Source: Gordonia pseudamarae (lineage in GTDB: Bacteria > Actinomycetota > Actinomycetes > Mycobacteriales > Mycobacteriaceae). From it: DNA of 64,000 nt. A model generated the notes under the pieces. That model made no database searches, was not told where the DNA came from, and saw nothing but the letters and a program-made list of their open reading frames with translations. Location: assembly GCF_025273675.1 (NCBI RefSeq), contig NZ_CP045809.1, positions 1,240,001 to 1,304,000 of the forward strand, read 5' to 3'. Below, piece after piece: positions 8,898 through 18,680 of the stretch (position 1 is its first letter; every line of letters starts with the position of its first letter). The position numbers were made by a program, and so were the translations under genes.

Positions 8898-11800
8898 TCA
8901 GAACAGTTCTTCGGGCAGTGTGGTTCCTGGGATGTGGCCGACCGATCCTCCGTGTCCCTGTAGCTCATCGACCTGCTCTTCGAGTCCGCGGGTGCCCCTG
9001 ACAGCTACCCATGTGACCAGGCGTACTTCGTGTTTTTCGATGTCCGGCAATGGGTCCCGAGGAGGTGGGGGAGTAATGCCGGCCTCGTCGAGGATTTCGG
9101 CGATCAGCTGGATGCGCTGTTCGTCGGTGGCACCCTGGTTGAGCGCACTGCGCACCTGCCGCGTGACCTTCGCGGTGGGAACGGTGCGTAGTCGGTTCGC
9201 CAATGATGACTGCTCATCCTTGCCGAGGTAGCGGCCCTTCCTGAGCACCAGTTCGTAGGCGTTGCGGAACGAGAGGGGTAGGTCGGGTTGAAAGGCGTTG
9301 GGGTCGGTGAGTTCCTTCCATGTCGCGTAGGCGTCGTCACGCGCGGCCTCCCAAGCATCGAAGGCGCGGTCGTAGACTTCGTCGGGCAGCCAGCGCTCGG
9401 CCGTGGAGCTCTGTGGGTCGGCGACGCGCAGTGACAGTAGCGTGTCGGGCGAGATGATCGGCCGACCCTGGTCGTTGTGTCGTACGGTCCAGTCGTTGTC
9501 GACCGCGACGTACCGGAACCACGGCGTGGTGCTGCTGCCCATCTTGACGCAGAAGACGTAGCCGTTTCCCTGGACGGCTGGGTTCACAAACCCGCTGCCC
9601 GACGTGAAGGGGAGTGAAAGGACTTCCGCTCTCAGGCTGCGTTCCATGGTGAATGATCTGGAGAGGCGACGCCGGTACTCCTCGCCGGACAGTGACGCAC
9701 TGGCTCCGCCGGCGTCGAGGAGCTTCTCGAACTCATCGATCACCTGATCGTCGGTCAGGTTCACTTCGTGGCCGGGGCCGCGCCCCGGCAGAACCTGGCC
9801 CGCACCGACAGCGGCGTCGGCGAGGGCCAATTTGGCTTCCAGTCGCGCTTCGAGGGCGAGCAGCGCATCGAGACGCTCGGCAGGAAAGAACAGGCCCAGG
9901 CGGACGTAGTCGTGTTTCGAGCCGATCCGGTCCACGCGGCCGTGACGCTGGACGATCCGCATCGGATTCCACGGCAGGTCGTAGTTGATCATCTGACCGG
10001 CCTGCTGGAGGTTGACGCCTTCGGCCAGCACATCGGTGGCGAAGAGGAGATCGAATGCATCCTTGGCGGTCGGTTGACCCGCGGCATTCTGAGGCCCGGC
10101 TGTCACGGGCGCGAATCCGGCGATCGTCGCGGCACGACCGCCCTGGTCGACGCCGCCGCTCGCGCCACGTTCGTGTGTCTTGGCGTACGAGCCCATGATC
10201 GGCGGTGCCACGCGCCCCTTGTAGTCCGCCAATGGTGATTCGGCTGGTGCGTTCTCGATCGCGGTCACTACCGCTTCGTGGACGGGCAGGATCGTGTCGG
10301 TGAAGGCTGAGAAGATGATCACCTTGCGACGGTCGCTGTGCGAAAGCCCGCGAGGATCGATTCGCCTCGCGTCTGTCGCGATTGCTGTCAGTTGCTTGAT
10401 CAGCGTCCTGATCTTCGGCTCGGTGCCCTGGACGACGGACTCGGCGAGATCGCGGAGCCCCCTGAGCAACGCGATGTCGGAGGCGACATCCGTCTCGAGT
10501 GCGTCGAGGTGATAGTCGTCGGTAGATTCGATTTGCTGGTCGTTGTCGAACTCGGTGACGAAGGCGTCGAGGTCGTCGGACTCCGAGGACACCCATTCGC
10601 TGAGCGCATCGCCTCTGAGTACGTATCCCTTGTCGAGTACGTCCAGGAATACTTCATGTGACTCGATCATCTTCGTCAGCGAGGCATACAGTGCTTGCGG
10701 ACTGGACTCGAGCCGCTTGAGCAGACCGGACCGCAGCAGGCCGGCATTGGTGATCTGGTACTCCTGCAGATCGTGTTCGACGGTGTACATGCTCGACAGG
10801 TAGCGCGCGAGCATCAGCCGCCCGGGGTCGCGGCTGCGCACCTCCCACGCTCTCGGTGCCGAAGGGTCGGTGGGATCGTCGAGGGCGTAGACCATCGCGT
10901 CGATGAGTGCGAGACCGTTGTCGTCGAGGTCGTAGTCGATGCGGCGGACCTTGGCCTGCGGGAACCTGATCGGGGTGAGCTTGCCGTCGGGACTGGTGAT
11001 CAGTTCGTTGGTGTAGTGCTCCTTGACGAACTTCCTGGTGCGTCGGACGGCCACCTGGTCCATCAGATCGAACAGATGCTCCGGAGTTAGATTGGCCGGG
11101 TCGACGTTCTGGGCGTGCTTGATGTACTCGTGAATACTTGGGATTCCGAGTGAGGCGAAACGTGCGTCGTCGCGAATGAAGTACTTGACGAGGGTTTCCA
11201 GGTCGTTGAGTGAGTTGTTCACGGGTGTGGCGGTCAACAACACCACCCGCTTCGGACTTCCGGCCGTGATGACCCGATCGACCGCGCCTGAACGCTGAGC
11301 CCCCGAATTGCGCAGGTTATGCGCCTCGTCGATGACCACCAGCGAGTAGTCCTCCACCTCCTGAAGGAATGCGTCGGTCGAACCCTTGTCGGGATCGAGG
11401 CGGTTGCGGATCTCCTCGTAGGAATAGACATCAACCCATCGACTGAAATCATGTGCCTTCAGGAACGGCTCCCACATCGACGACTTCAATGCCGCCGGCG
11501 CGACGATGAGAACCCGCTGCCGGTTCACATTCGCAGTGCGATAGATGACCTCGCCGGCGAGAAAGGTCTTGCCGAGGCCGACCTCATCGGCCACGAGCAC
11601 ACCACCATGCTCCTCAAGTAGACGTTCCATCCGGACGACGCCGTCAGCCTGAAAACGTGTGAGGTTCAGGCCCGTTCGGATGAGCGGGTCCTCGTCGGCA
11701 TCGAGGTGCTCGCCGTACAACTCCCACAGCATGCGCAGGTAAATCAGCCACGGCGTATGCGGATCCCAGCGACGGCTGTAGAGCGCGGCCAAATCGTACG

Positions 11801-12425
11801 GCTCGCTCTGCTCCCAGAAGTGATCGAACCACTCGCGCACCTTGCCGGCCGCCCGTGTCCCGCCACCCGTGCCGAGGTTCAGTTCGGCGTTGTGGGCCAG
11901 ACCCGCATAGGTCATGTTCGATGACCCCGCGATCGCCGCCTGCGTTGACGCGTCCTCGACGAGGTACGTCTTACCATGCAGGAACCCGTTCGTGTAGCGC
12001 CGCACCTCGACCTTGGCGACTCCATCGAGGTCCACGCTTTGGAGCCATTCGACCATCCGCCTGCACTCCGCAGACGGCACGCGCGCGAATCCCATGGTGT
12101 CACGTTCGGCTTCCAGCCATGCCTGGTGATGCTGAATAGCGGTATCGCGGCGGGCATCCTGGTCGGAATCACCCGACGTGATCGCACGAACCGAATCCTC
12201 CTCCGGCTCGGCACCCAACAGTAGCCGCACCCGAGGTGCGGTCTCCAACTCATCTGCGAGGAGCGCGAATCCGGCCGGGTTGATGTAGGCCGTGGCGATC
12301 GCGATCGGTGGTGCCGTGACCTTATTCTGCCGCAGCAACCGAAACAACTCGTTAACCGTGTCAGCAACCGTGGTCGCCGCATCGCTCGGAGCGTGATTGG
12401 TGGCGAAATCGGGCAACTGGGTCAC
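8898..12425 (-). CDS. PLD-nuclease/SNF2-type helicase fusion (defence-type)
   Basis: The 1175-residue protein joins an N-terminal phospholipase-D-like domain (HGK at His150/Lys152, Asn170 in GSSNMTYAGL) to a superfamily 2 helicase. The helicase has motif I GLGKT (283-287), DEAH (366-369), TATPVNN (398-404), and a C-terminal RecA domain with LAEGVNLQQA and QRHGRVDRIG, followed by about 350 further residues. PLD domains with one HxK usually act as dimers in nucleases. It starts at a GTG overlapping the methyltransferase stop by 4 nt (GTGA), so the two are co-translated. DISARM combines the same activities (helicase, PLD protein, adenine methylase) as separate genes. A DNA-defence role is likely but inferred. 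Confidence 0.85.
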   Translation of the reverse strand: MTQLPDFATNHAPSDAATTVADTVNELFRLLRQNKVTAPPIAIATAYINPAGFALLADELETAPRVRLLLGAEPEEDSVRAITSGDSDQDARRDTAIQHHQAWLEAERDTMGFARVPSAECRRMVEWLQSVDLDGVAKVEVRRYTNGFLHGKTYLVEDASTQAAIAGSSNMTYAGLAHNAELNLGTGGGTRAAGKVREWFDHFWEQSEPYDLAALYSRRWDPHTPWLIYLRMLWELYGEHLDADEDPLIRTGLNLTRFQADGVVRMERLLEEHGGVLVADEVGLGKTFLAGEVIYRTANVNRQRVLIVAPAALKSSMWEPFLKAHDFSRWVDVYSYEEIRNRLDPDKGSTDAFLQEVEDYSLVVIDEAHNLRNSGAQRSGAVDRVITAGSPKRVVLLTATPVNNSLNDLETLVKYFIRDDARFASLGIPSIHEYIKHAQNVDPANLTPEHLFDLMDQVAVRRTRKFVKEHYTNELITSPDGKLTPIRFPQAKVRRIDYDLDDNGLALIDAMVYALDDPTDPSAPRAWEVRSRDPGRLMLARYLSSMYTVEHDLQEYQITNAGLLRSGLLKRLESSPQALYASLTKMIESHEVFLDVLDKGYVLRGDALSEWVSSESDDLDAFVTEFDNDQQIESTDDYHLDALETDVASDIALLRGLRDLAESVVQGTEPKIRTLIKQLTAIATDARRIDPRGLSHSDRRKVIIFSAFTDTILPVHEAVVTAIENAPAESPLADYKGRVAPPIMGSYAKTHERGASGGVDQGGRAATIAGFAPVTAGPQNAAGQPTAKDAFDLLFATDVLAEGVNLQQAGQMINYDLPWNPMRIVQRHGRVDRIGSKHDYVRLGLFFPAERLDALLALEARLEAKLALADAAVGAGQVLPGRGPGHEVNLTDDQVIDEFEKLLDAGGASASLSGEEYRRRLSRSFTMERSLRAEVLSLPFTSGSGFVNPAVQGNGYVFCVKMGSSTTPWFRYVAVDNDWTVRHNDQGRPIISPDTLLSLRVADPQSSTAERWLPDEVYDRAFDAWEAARDDAYATWKELTDPNAFQPDLPLSFRNAYELVLRKGRYLGKDEQSSLANRLRTVPTAKVTRQVRSALNQGATDEQRIQLIAEILDEAGITPPPPRDPLPDIEKHEVRLVTWVAVRGTRGLEEQVDELQGHGGSVGHIPGTTLPEELF

Positions 12426-15400
12426 ACCGCTACCGCACTTTCAGTGAGCTTGGCGCAGGCTGCCAGGAAAATGTCATCGGGGTAGCCCTTGCTGGTGAAA
12501 TCCTCACGAATGGCTGAGAAGTCGGTGAGGGTCAGTCCGTATCCGTGCGCGACGACCGCATCTATCCCCGCGATGAGATCGTTCTTCGTGCAACCGTTGT
12601 ACGGGGACTTTTGGGCTCGCTCGGCGACGTCAATATCGCCAGCCAGACGAGTAAATCCCGAATGGGTGAGGAGTACGGCTACACGGCTTGAAATCGCAGC
12701 GATATCGCTGGGACTAAGGTTCGGTACCGGAAGATTGTTGATCACCGGTGCCGTCACGTGACGGTCCACGAACCTTCGTGCCCACCAATCTTCGACAACG
12801 GAATTGAATAGACCGAGGACGGCGAGCCTTACGTCTTCGGAAGTTCCGGGCAGGTGGGCGAATGCGTGAACATATCCCTTATTGTAGATCCACCCTTCGT
12901 TCGGCAGCGCCGTCGCGATCAGTGTGCGAGTGTCATCGGACCGACTGGGGTGGCGGAACAAGACCACCGGGTGATCTGCGCTGATGGTGGCGCACCTGTT
13001 GGAATTGGTGTTAATTCCCCGATCTTTGTTGGCGATGCCGTCGAAGTCAGTGATGAACTGCTTTATGGCAGCAGGGCGCAATTCGTATGCGTCTGCGTGT
13101 CGAGTCATCATTACCTTCCATGCTCCAGGTTCATCGATCCTGGACGCAAGCCCTCGGTCCGGACCGCTTCCTCGGAAATCCCACCGAGCGTCGTGCACTC
13201 CTTGCGCCCACGATCCAGGTCTGGAGATTCGGGGATACTTGCGCATTTTGTCGAACACCTCGCGGTCGCCAGGATTGTTGAACCACGGGATTGCTTTCGA
13301 GTCCGACATTGACGTTAGCTCATCGCGTGTAAAAGCCAGAACGGAGTTGTCTCCAATGGCACGAAGGTCCTTCGCGGATTGGACTACCCCGACTCGGATC
13401 GGATCTCCTTGAATTTTGGAGGCATTAAGCAGAACGACTGCGTAGCGGGGTTCGACCTTCTCGAAGAGCCATTCTGCCTTGTTTCGCGCTTGGACCACCA
13501 GGACGTCGTGTCGGTCCAGAATCTCTTTCCGGAGATTCTTCCACCCGCTGAGCACTGAGAACTGTCGTGGAAGCACCAGTCCGATCTCGCCGGATGCAGA
13601 CACAGTCTTTAACGCGCGCTCAAGGAAGAGCTGTGCGAGTTCGAGGTGGGTGCCGCCCCTCCATGCGAATGACTTCTTGAAGAATTCCTGAAGCTCCTGG
13701 CGTGAGCGTGCTTCCGCATCCTCCTCGGCTGCTTCTACAGGGCGAGACGTGCGGAGATGTTTAATGCGCTCGGCTCGCTTCACGTCAGGCAGTGCGATGA
13801 GGCCAGGGTCGCGCACTGCCCAGAACGAGGTGGGTTCATGCCTGACTTTCTCCCATGGCGGGTTTCCGAGTACGACATCGAAGCCGCAGGTGGCGCGTAG
13901 AAATACCTCGGGGAAGAGGTAGGGCAAGTGCGCTGGGACCAATGGGTGGAGAACCTCACCGGGTGCTGTGGCCTGAGTCAGTCGGCTGACGTGCTCCGGC
14001 CGAGTGATACTTGTCGACCATCTTCCCATGCGGACGGCGACAGCTGCGTCGAAAATGCGCTTGGCTGGTTCAGCTGCATTGCGTGCACGCTCGAGGAGGT
14101 CGGCGGACTTCTGGACTTCCGATTTCGTTGCTTCCGCCGCATTTGCCATGTCCAGGAGCAAGGGTTTGGATGACTCAAGGTAGTCGGTGAGGATCGTTCT
14201 TAGCCATAGCTGGTAGCCTCCGCGATTTGGCTTCTGCGTGGAGTGCTCGGAGAACAGCGAGTCAGCGGGTTCGAAGAGTCCATCTCCAAGACCGGCAGCA
14301 CTGAGGGCGGAGCCATCAAATGAAGCTGACACACCTACAAGTGCATCGACCGCTTCATCGATGGACCCAATACCCGTGAGGCTGTTCGCGTTCACGAGAC
14401 CGTGGTCGAGGTTGCTCATGGGAAGGCCCGGAACGAAGGTGTGAATCCAGAGGGCGAGACGAGCAAGCTCAACGGCCATGGGGTTGATGTCGAGGCCGTA
14501 GATGCAGCGCCGGGCAACCTGACGACGGAGCAAGCCGACTTCATCGACCTCGGACTTGGCGACTTCGTCGGTGCCGAGTGCGTCTCGAGCAACAGTGCGG
14601 AGCCGGAGAAGCTCTTCGGTCACGCCGGGCACAGTGTGTTCGGTGAGGAAGTCCCGCATGAGGGCTTCGATCTTGTCGACGGCGGCGACCAGGAAATGGC
14701 CCGAACCCATCGCGAGGTCGGCAACGCGGAAGTCAAAGAAGTCACGGGCGGCGGCAGCCGCATCACCGTCTTTGAGATATGTGGCGATCTTGTCGAGGTG
14801 CGTTGTGAGCGCGGGTACGATTGAGCGTTCGATCAGGTGATCGACGACAATCTTGGGTGTGAAGTACGAACCTGTCGCTTTTCGCTCACCGGAGGCAGTG
14901 TGGAAGTAGACGGAACCTTTCGGTGCGGTGACGGCATCGCCCCGCTTGGCAGGTGCCCATGCACCGTTCTTGTCGACTGTGAGGTCTTCCGCTGCGAACG
15001 ATAGGGAACTTTCCAGCAGACCCTCGTAGATGGTGCCGAACTCACGGACGCTCAATGACCGGAAATCGACCGGCCCGAGCGCATCGTCGGAGCTGACATC
15101 TATGAGCAAGCTGCGCAATGCTGGCCCGAGCACGTTGTCGGGTAGCGCGATCTTGCTGATGAGCGCCCCTTCAGGCGACCGAGCGGGGTCATTCGAAAAC
15201 AATCCACCGTTGTAAGCCGGGATCTGCCACTGCGGGTTGCCCTGGTCGATGGCATTCCACACCTGTACAAGGTCGAGCCAGATTGTCGAAGCATCGCCGA
15301 ATGTATGGATCTCGGAGTCGAGGAGACGTTTCGCATTCGTCTTTAGGCTATTCGCGTCGAATCCCGCGTTGCGTCTTGCGGGCAGGAGGCCACGATCCTC

Positions 15401-16503
15401 CGCGTATGCCTGGAACAGGAGCCGGAACAGGATTCGCAGCGTCACACGATAGGCCATCGCCAACCCGTCGGCGTCGAGGGTGACGCCGGCGTGCTTGGTG
15501 AGCCGACCCGCGACGTCGACCGCGAGCGGTGGCACGATCTCGTCGTAGACGCGCTCCCGGAGTCGGGCGCCAAGGTCAGATGCGTAGCGCGCACTGTCGC
15601 GTAGCAGCTCGTCGGCGGTCCCGTCGGCGGCGAGAGCATCTGCGGAGAAGACCAGCGGCAGGAGTGCGGCGTAGTTCGAGTCGATGGCGGAGAGGTCGAT
15701 CTCAAAGAACGTTTCCGACTGCCCTTTGGACCCGACACCGACACCATCGCGGCCGGGGTAGAGCCGAATCTGGTCCTTCCGGAGTACAACGAGCCACGGT
15801 GTCTCCTGCCGGGATGCGACAGCAAGGCCGAAAGCTACCGGTGAAAGCTGGAATCGGGGAGTCTTCGCGTCGAACTGTTCGGAGTCATCGAGCAGAACGG
15901 CAACTGCGCGGGGAGGTCCGGGGGGGGGCTTACCGTCAACAGCATGGTGCCGTTCGGGCCGGGTTGAGTACCGAAACCGAGCGCATCGATGAGTGGTTTT
16001 CCACGTTTGCTCAGAAGCGGAGCGGCTCGCTTGCGTTTGGACTCCCAGTCTGTGCGCTCGGGGGCGTTCTGGGTGACGTGATGTGATGCGAACAGGCCGC
16101 TGTTGGTGAAACCTGCGACACCGGTCGAATCGTCGGCCTTGCGGAAACCGGCGTATCGTTCCGTGGCGTCGAAGAGGTCGGGTTCATCGAGTACGGATTG
16201 GAGCTGTCGCTCGGCTTGATCGACCGGGAGCTGGACGGCCTGCGCGTGTGGGTCTGGACCGAACAGGTGGACAGTGTCACGATCGATCACCGCGACCACG
16301 AGTTGGATCGACATCTTGCCCTTCCGAGCGATGAAGAGTTCGCGGAGCTTACCGCGTGTTGGCGTGCTTGCCGACGTGGCGACGGCGACCTGGAAGCCGC
16401 CATGTCCCTGGGGGTCGGGGCCTATGTACACCTGGCCCAGGGAGATGTCGCTGGGAGCGGCTGCTTCCTTCCAAGTCACGACCATATCGGCGGTCAGGCG
16501 CAC
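12422..16503 (-). pseudogene. Eco57I-type N6-adenine DNA methyltransferase, frameshifted at a G9 tract
   Basis: Two frames together encode one large methyltransferase. The first (GTG 16503, behind GAGGGG) gives an N-terminal domain ending in LTVSPP near 15925. The second continues without internal stop from about 15920 to the TGA at 12422, with motif I AMGSGHF near 14713, GLDINP, and catalytic NPPW near 13860. Protein-like sequence continues upstream of the first canonical start in the second frame (GTG 15535) right up to the G9 run, so that start is not the real one. Ten Gs (or seven) would restore a single frame, about 1360 residues with ten. The state may be phase-OFF, a true mutation or a sequencing error. 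N6-adenine specificity is inferred from NPPW. Confidence 0.85.
15920..15928. repeat. Poly-G tract (9 G) at the methyltransferase frameshift
   Basis: Nine consecutive G on the plus strand (nine C in the coding strand) coincide exactly with the point where the methyltransferase coding frame switches. Homopolymer tracts of this length are prone to slippage, and poly-G tracts are classic phase-variation switches in restriction-modification genes. Confidence 0.9.
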
Positions 16504-16701
16504 AGCTCATCCCCTCAACTCATTGCCGTTCAGTACGGCCGCACTGAGACGAACACTAGCAATCGACGAACTGGGTGTGCAGAACTCTCGACGCAAAGTC
16601 TCAGCAGCGTGGTGCGGGGGCACGCTATGCACCCCGCAGTCCTCGCGTACACTCCATGAGACTGAATGCGATGGGCATGCCCGCGCCTTCCGTCAGTACC
16701 C

Positions 16702-16774
16702 GCTCTCGTAGCTCAGGGGATAGAGCACGGCTCTCCTAAAGCCGGTGTCGCAGGTTCGAATCCTGCCGGGAGCA
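16702..16774 (+). tRNA. tRNA-Arg (CCT anticodon)
   Basis: A complete cloverleaf is visible: acceptor GCTCTCG pairs with CGGGAGC, D-arm GCTC/GAGC, anticodon stem CGGCT/AGCCG around loop CTCCTAA with anticodon CCT at 16735-16737, T-arm with GGTTCGAATCC, and discriminator A at 16774. CCA is not encoded. It borders the accessory block, but I see no second copy of its 3' end that would mark an integration event. Confidence 0.97.
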
Positions 16775-16844
16775 CTCTCGCGTTCGTGCCGGCACCCGGT
16801 CGGCGCGCCACCATCAGGCGTCGGAGCGCACCGAACAGTCCGGA

Positions 16845-17669
16845 GTGCAGGTGCGCGCAGCCTCATCACAGATCGTTCTCGTCACCGGCGCGTCCAGCGG
16901 GATCGGTGCCGCCGTCGCGCGGGAGTTCGTCGCCAGGGGACACACCGTGTACGGCACCAGCCGTAATCCCGATACCGTCGCCGACCCGGTGCCCGGTGTC
17001 ACCTACGTGCGTCTGGACAACGCCGACTACGCGACCGCCGACGCCGCGGTCGAGCAGATCGGGCGCATCGACATCCTCATCAACAACGCCGGAGAGTCGC
17101 AGGCGGGCGCCATCGAGGACACGCCGATGGACGCGGTCGAGGGTCTGTTCGCCAAGAACGTTTTCGGGCCGATAGCCCTCACCAAGGCGGTACTGCCGGG
17201 GATGCGTGAACGCCGGCACGGCACGGTGGTCATGGTCGGCTCCATGCTCGCGAGCTTCCCGGTGGCCTTCCGGTCGACGTATTCGGCGGCCAAGGCCGCG
17301 CTCAAGGCGTTCGCCCTGGCCACCCGGCGCGAGGTGGCGCCGTACGGGATCAGGATGATCAGCTTTGAACCGGGCACCATCGCCACCGGGATCGGCGGGC
17401 GGCGCAGCGTCCACATCGGCGAGCATTCCCCGTACGCGGACGAGTACGCCGTCGTCGCGGCCGCCACCGCCCGCAACGAGCAGTCCGGCATCACCGCCGA
17501 GGCCACTGCGCGGGCGATCGTCGAGGCGGCGCTCGCCGACCATCCGAAACCGTTCTACGCCAAGGGAAATTCTGCTCCACTGGTGTTCCTGGCGAGTCGT
17601 CTCCTGCCGCGTGAGCTGATCCTGTCGATGACCGCCCGCAAACACGGACTGTCCTGGATCAGGCCGTGA
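16845..17669 (+). CDS. Short-chain dehydrogenase/reductase
   Basis: A 274-residue classical SDR with the NAD(P) motif TGASSGIG (about residues 14-21), NNAG (about 80-83), a catalytic Ser in VMVGSML and YSAAK (Tyr and Lys of the active site). The substrate cannot be read from sequence. It starts at GTG 16845 or the in-frame GTG 16851. Its stop overlaps the cobF start by 4 nt (GTGA), so the two are co-transcribed, but a metabolic link to cobalamin is not evident. Confidence 0.85.
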   Translation: MQVRAASSQIVLVTGASSGIGAAVAREFVARGHTVYGTSRNPDTVADPVPGVTYVRLDNADYATADAAVEQIGRIDILINNAGESQAGAIEDTPMDAVEGLFAKNVFGPIALTKAVLPGMRERRHGTVVMVGSMLASFPVAFRSTYSAAKAALKAFALATRREVAPYGIRMISFEPGTIATGIGGRRSVHIGEHSPYADEYAVVAAATARNEQSGITAEATARAIVEAALADHPKPFYAKGNSAPLVFLASRLLPRELILSMTARKHGLSWIRP

Positions 17670-18442
17670 GCGTCCCGGTTGCGATACGGGTCATCGGCAT
17701 CGGCCCGGGTGGTCCCGGACATGTCACCTTCGCGGCCGCCGAGGCGATGGCCGGTGTCGACGCATTCCTGTTCCTGGACAAGGGATCGGCCAAGCATTCA
17801 CTGCTCGATGCCCGCCGGGAGATCCTCGATCGGTATGCGCCGCAAGGGTACCGGATGATCGAGATAGCCGACCCGCCGCGGGACCGCGACCCCGACGACT
17901 ACGCGACGGAGGTGCGGCGCTGGCATGGTGCGCGGGCCTCGGTCGTCGAACGGGTGCTGCTCGAAGAAGTGGGTGCCGGTGGGGTCGCGGCATTCCTGGT
18001 GTGGGGTGACCCGGCCCTCTACGACAGCACGTTGCGCATCGTCGAGGACATCACCGGGCGCGGTGTCCTCGCACCCGAGGTCACCGTGCTCCCCGGCGTC
18101 ACCAGCATCAGCGCGTTGACCGCGGCGCACCGCATTCCGCTCAACCGGATCGGGGAGCCGATCCACATCACCACCGGCAGGCTCCTGGCCGACACCCCCG
18201 CGGGTGCCGACACCAACCAGGTGGTGATGCTGGACTCGTACCTGGCCTTCCGGGAGACCGCCGATCCCGACGACCACATCTGGTGGGGTGCCTACGTGGG
18301 CACCCCCGACGAGATCCTGATCAGCGGCCGCGTCGCCGACGTCGCCGACCGGATCGCCGAAACCCGCGCCAAGGCAAGGGAATCGACCGGTTGGTTGATG
18401 GATGTCTATTTGCTGCGCAAGGAATCCCGCTTCGCCGGTTGA
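17666..18442 (+). CDS. cobF: Precorrin-6A synthase (deacetylating)
   Basis: The 258-residue protein is a tetrapyrrole methylase: N-terminal VIGIGPGGPGHVT, then LVWGDPALYDST and VLPGVTSIS, which match CobF. CobF methylates C-1 of precorrin-5 and releases the C-20/C-2 unit as acetate in aerobic cobalamin synthesis. Length is typical. It starts with GTG overlapping the SDR stop. Its TGA lies within a short copy (18433-18450) of a palindromic repeat whose main copy follows, so the repeat supplies the gene end. No other cob gene is in the window. Confidence 0.9.
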   Translation: MSVPVAIRVIGIGPGGPGHVTFAAAEAMAGVDAFLFLDKGSAKHSLLDARREILDRYAPQGYRMIEIADPPRDRDPDDYATEVRRWHGARASVVERVLLEEVGAGGVAAFLVWGDPALYDSTLRIVEDITGRGVLAPEVTVLPGVTSISALTAAHRIPLNRIGEPIHITTGRLLADTPAGADTNQVVMLDSYLAFRETADPDDHIWWGAYVGTPDEILISGRVADVADRIAETRAKARESTGWLMDVYLLRKESRFAG

Positions 18443-18600
18443 GGTGCGAGTCTCGCGCTTGTTCCGGAAGTGGCCAACTCCGCCCGACTCCGCCGGTTGA
18501 GGTGCGAGCTTGCGAGCCTCGAAACCTGGCGAGACGACATTGTCATCTCACGGGGGTTTCGAGGCTCGTCGCTTGCGCTCCTCGCACCTCAACCGGCGGA
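18433..18600. repeat. Long palindromic intergenic repeat, copy 1
   Basis: The main unit at 18489-18600 has perfect 20-bp outer arms (18489-18508 and 18581-18600) and inner arms containing GAGCCTCGAAACC and its complement around a GACGACATTGTCATC centre. A partial copy of the outer arm (CGCCGGTTGAGGTGCGAG) lies at 18433-18450, overlapping the cobF stop. A related copy occurs near 63300-63400. It can fold into a long hairpin and may act as a terminator between cobF and the convergent cysQ-like gene. Confidence 0.85.
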
Positions 18601-18680
18601 GGGGACTCAATCGGCGGAGGGGCTCGACCGGCTGGGTGGGACCTGACCCTGAGGAGGGGACATCCACGCGGGGAGGAGAG

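Noticed and set aside
12422..15535. The methyltransferase as an independent gene starting at GTG 15535
   Set aside because: Protein-like sequence continues upstream of 15535 in the same frame without a stop to the G9 tract, so 15535 is only the first canonical start codon in that frame.
15890..15960. Programmed ribosomal frameshift at the poly-G/C tract
   Set aside because: Polymerase slippage, mutation or read error at a 9-base homopolymer explains the same pattern; nothing in the flanks (no SD-like stimulator or clear pseudoknot seen) supports programmed shifting.
8898..16503. Complete DISARM or BREX system
   Set aside because: No drmB (DUF1998), pglZ or brxC gene is present; only the methyltransferase and PLD-helicase genes are seen.
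16702..16774. tRNA-Arg as an integration (att) site for the accessory block at 3.6-16.5 kb
   Set aside because: No second copy of the tRNA 3' end is seen near 3.55 kb and no integrase gene is present, so tRNA-linked integration cannot be supported.
18489..18600. CRISPR array
   Set aside because: It is a single long palindrome plus one partial arm copy, with no spacer periodicity and no cas genes nearby.
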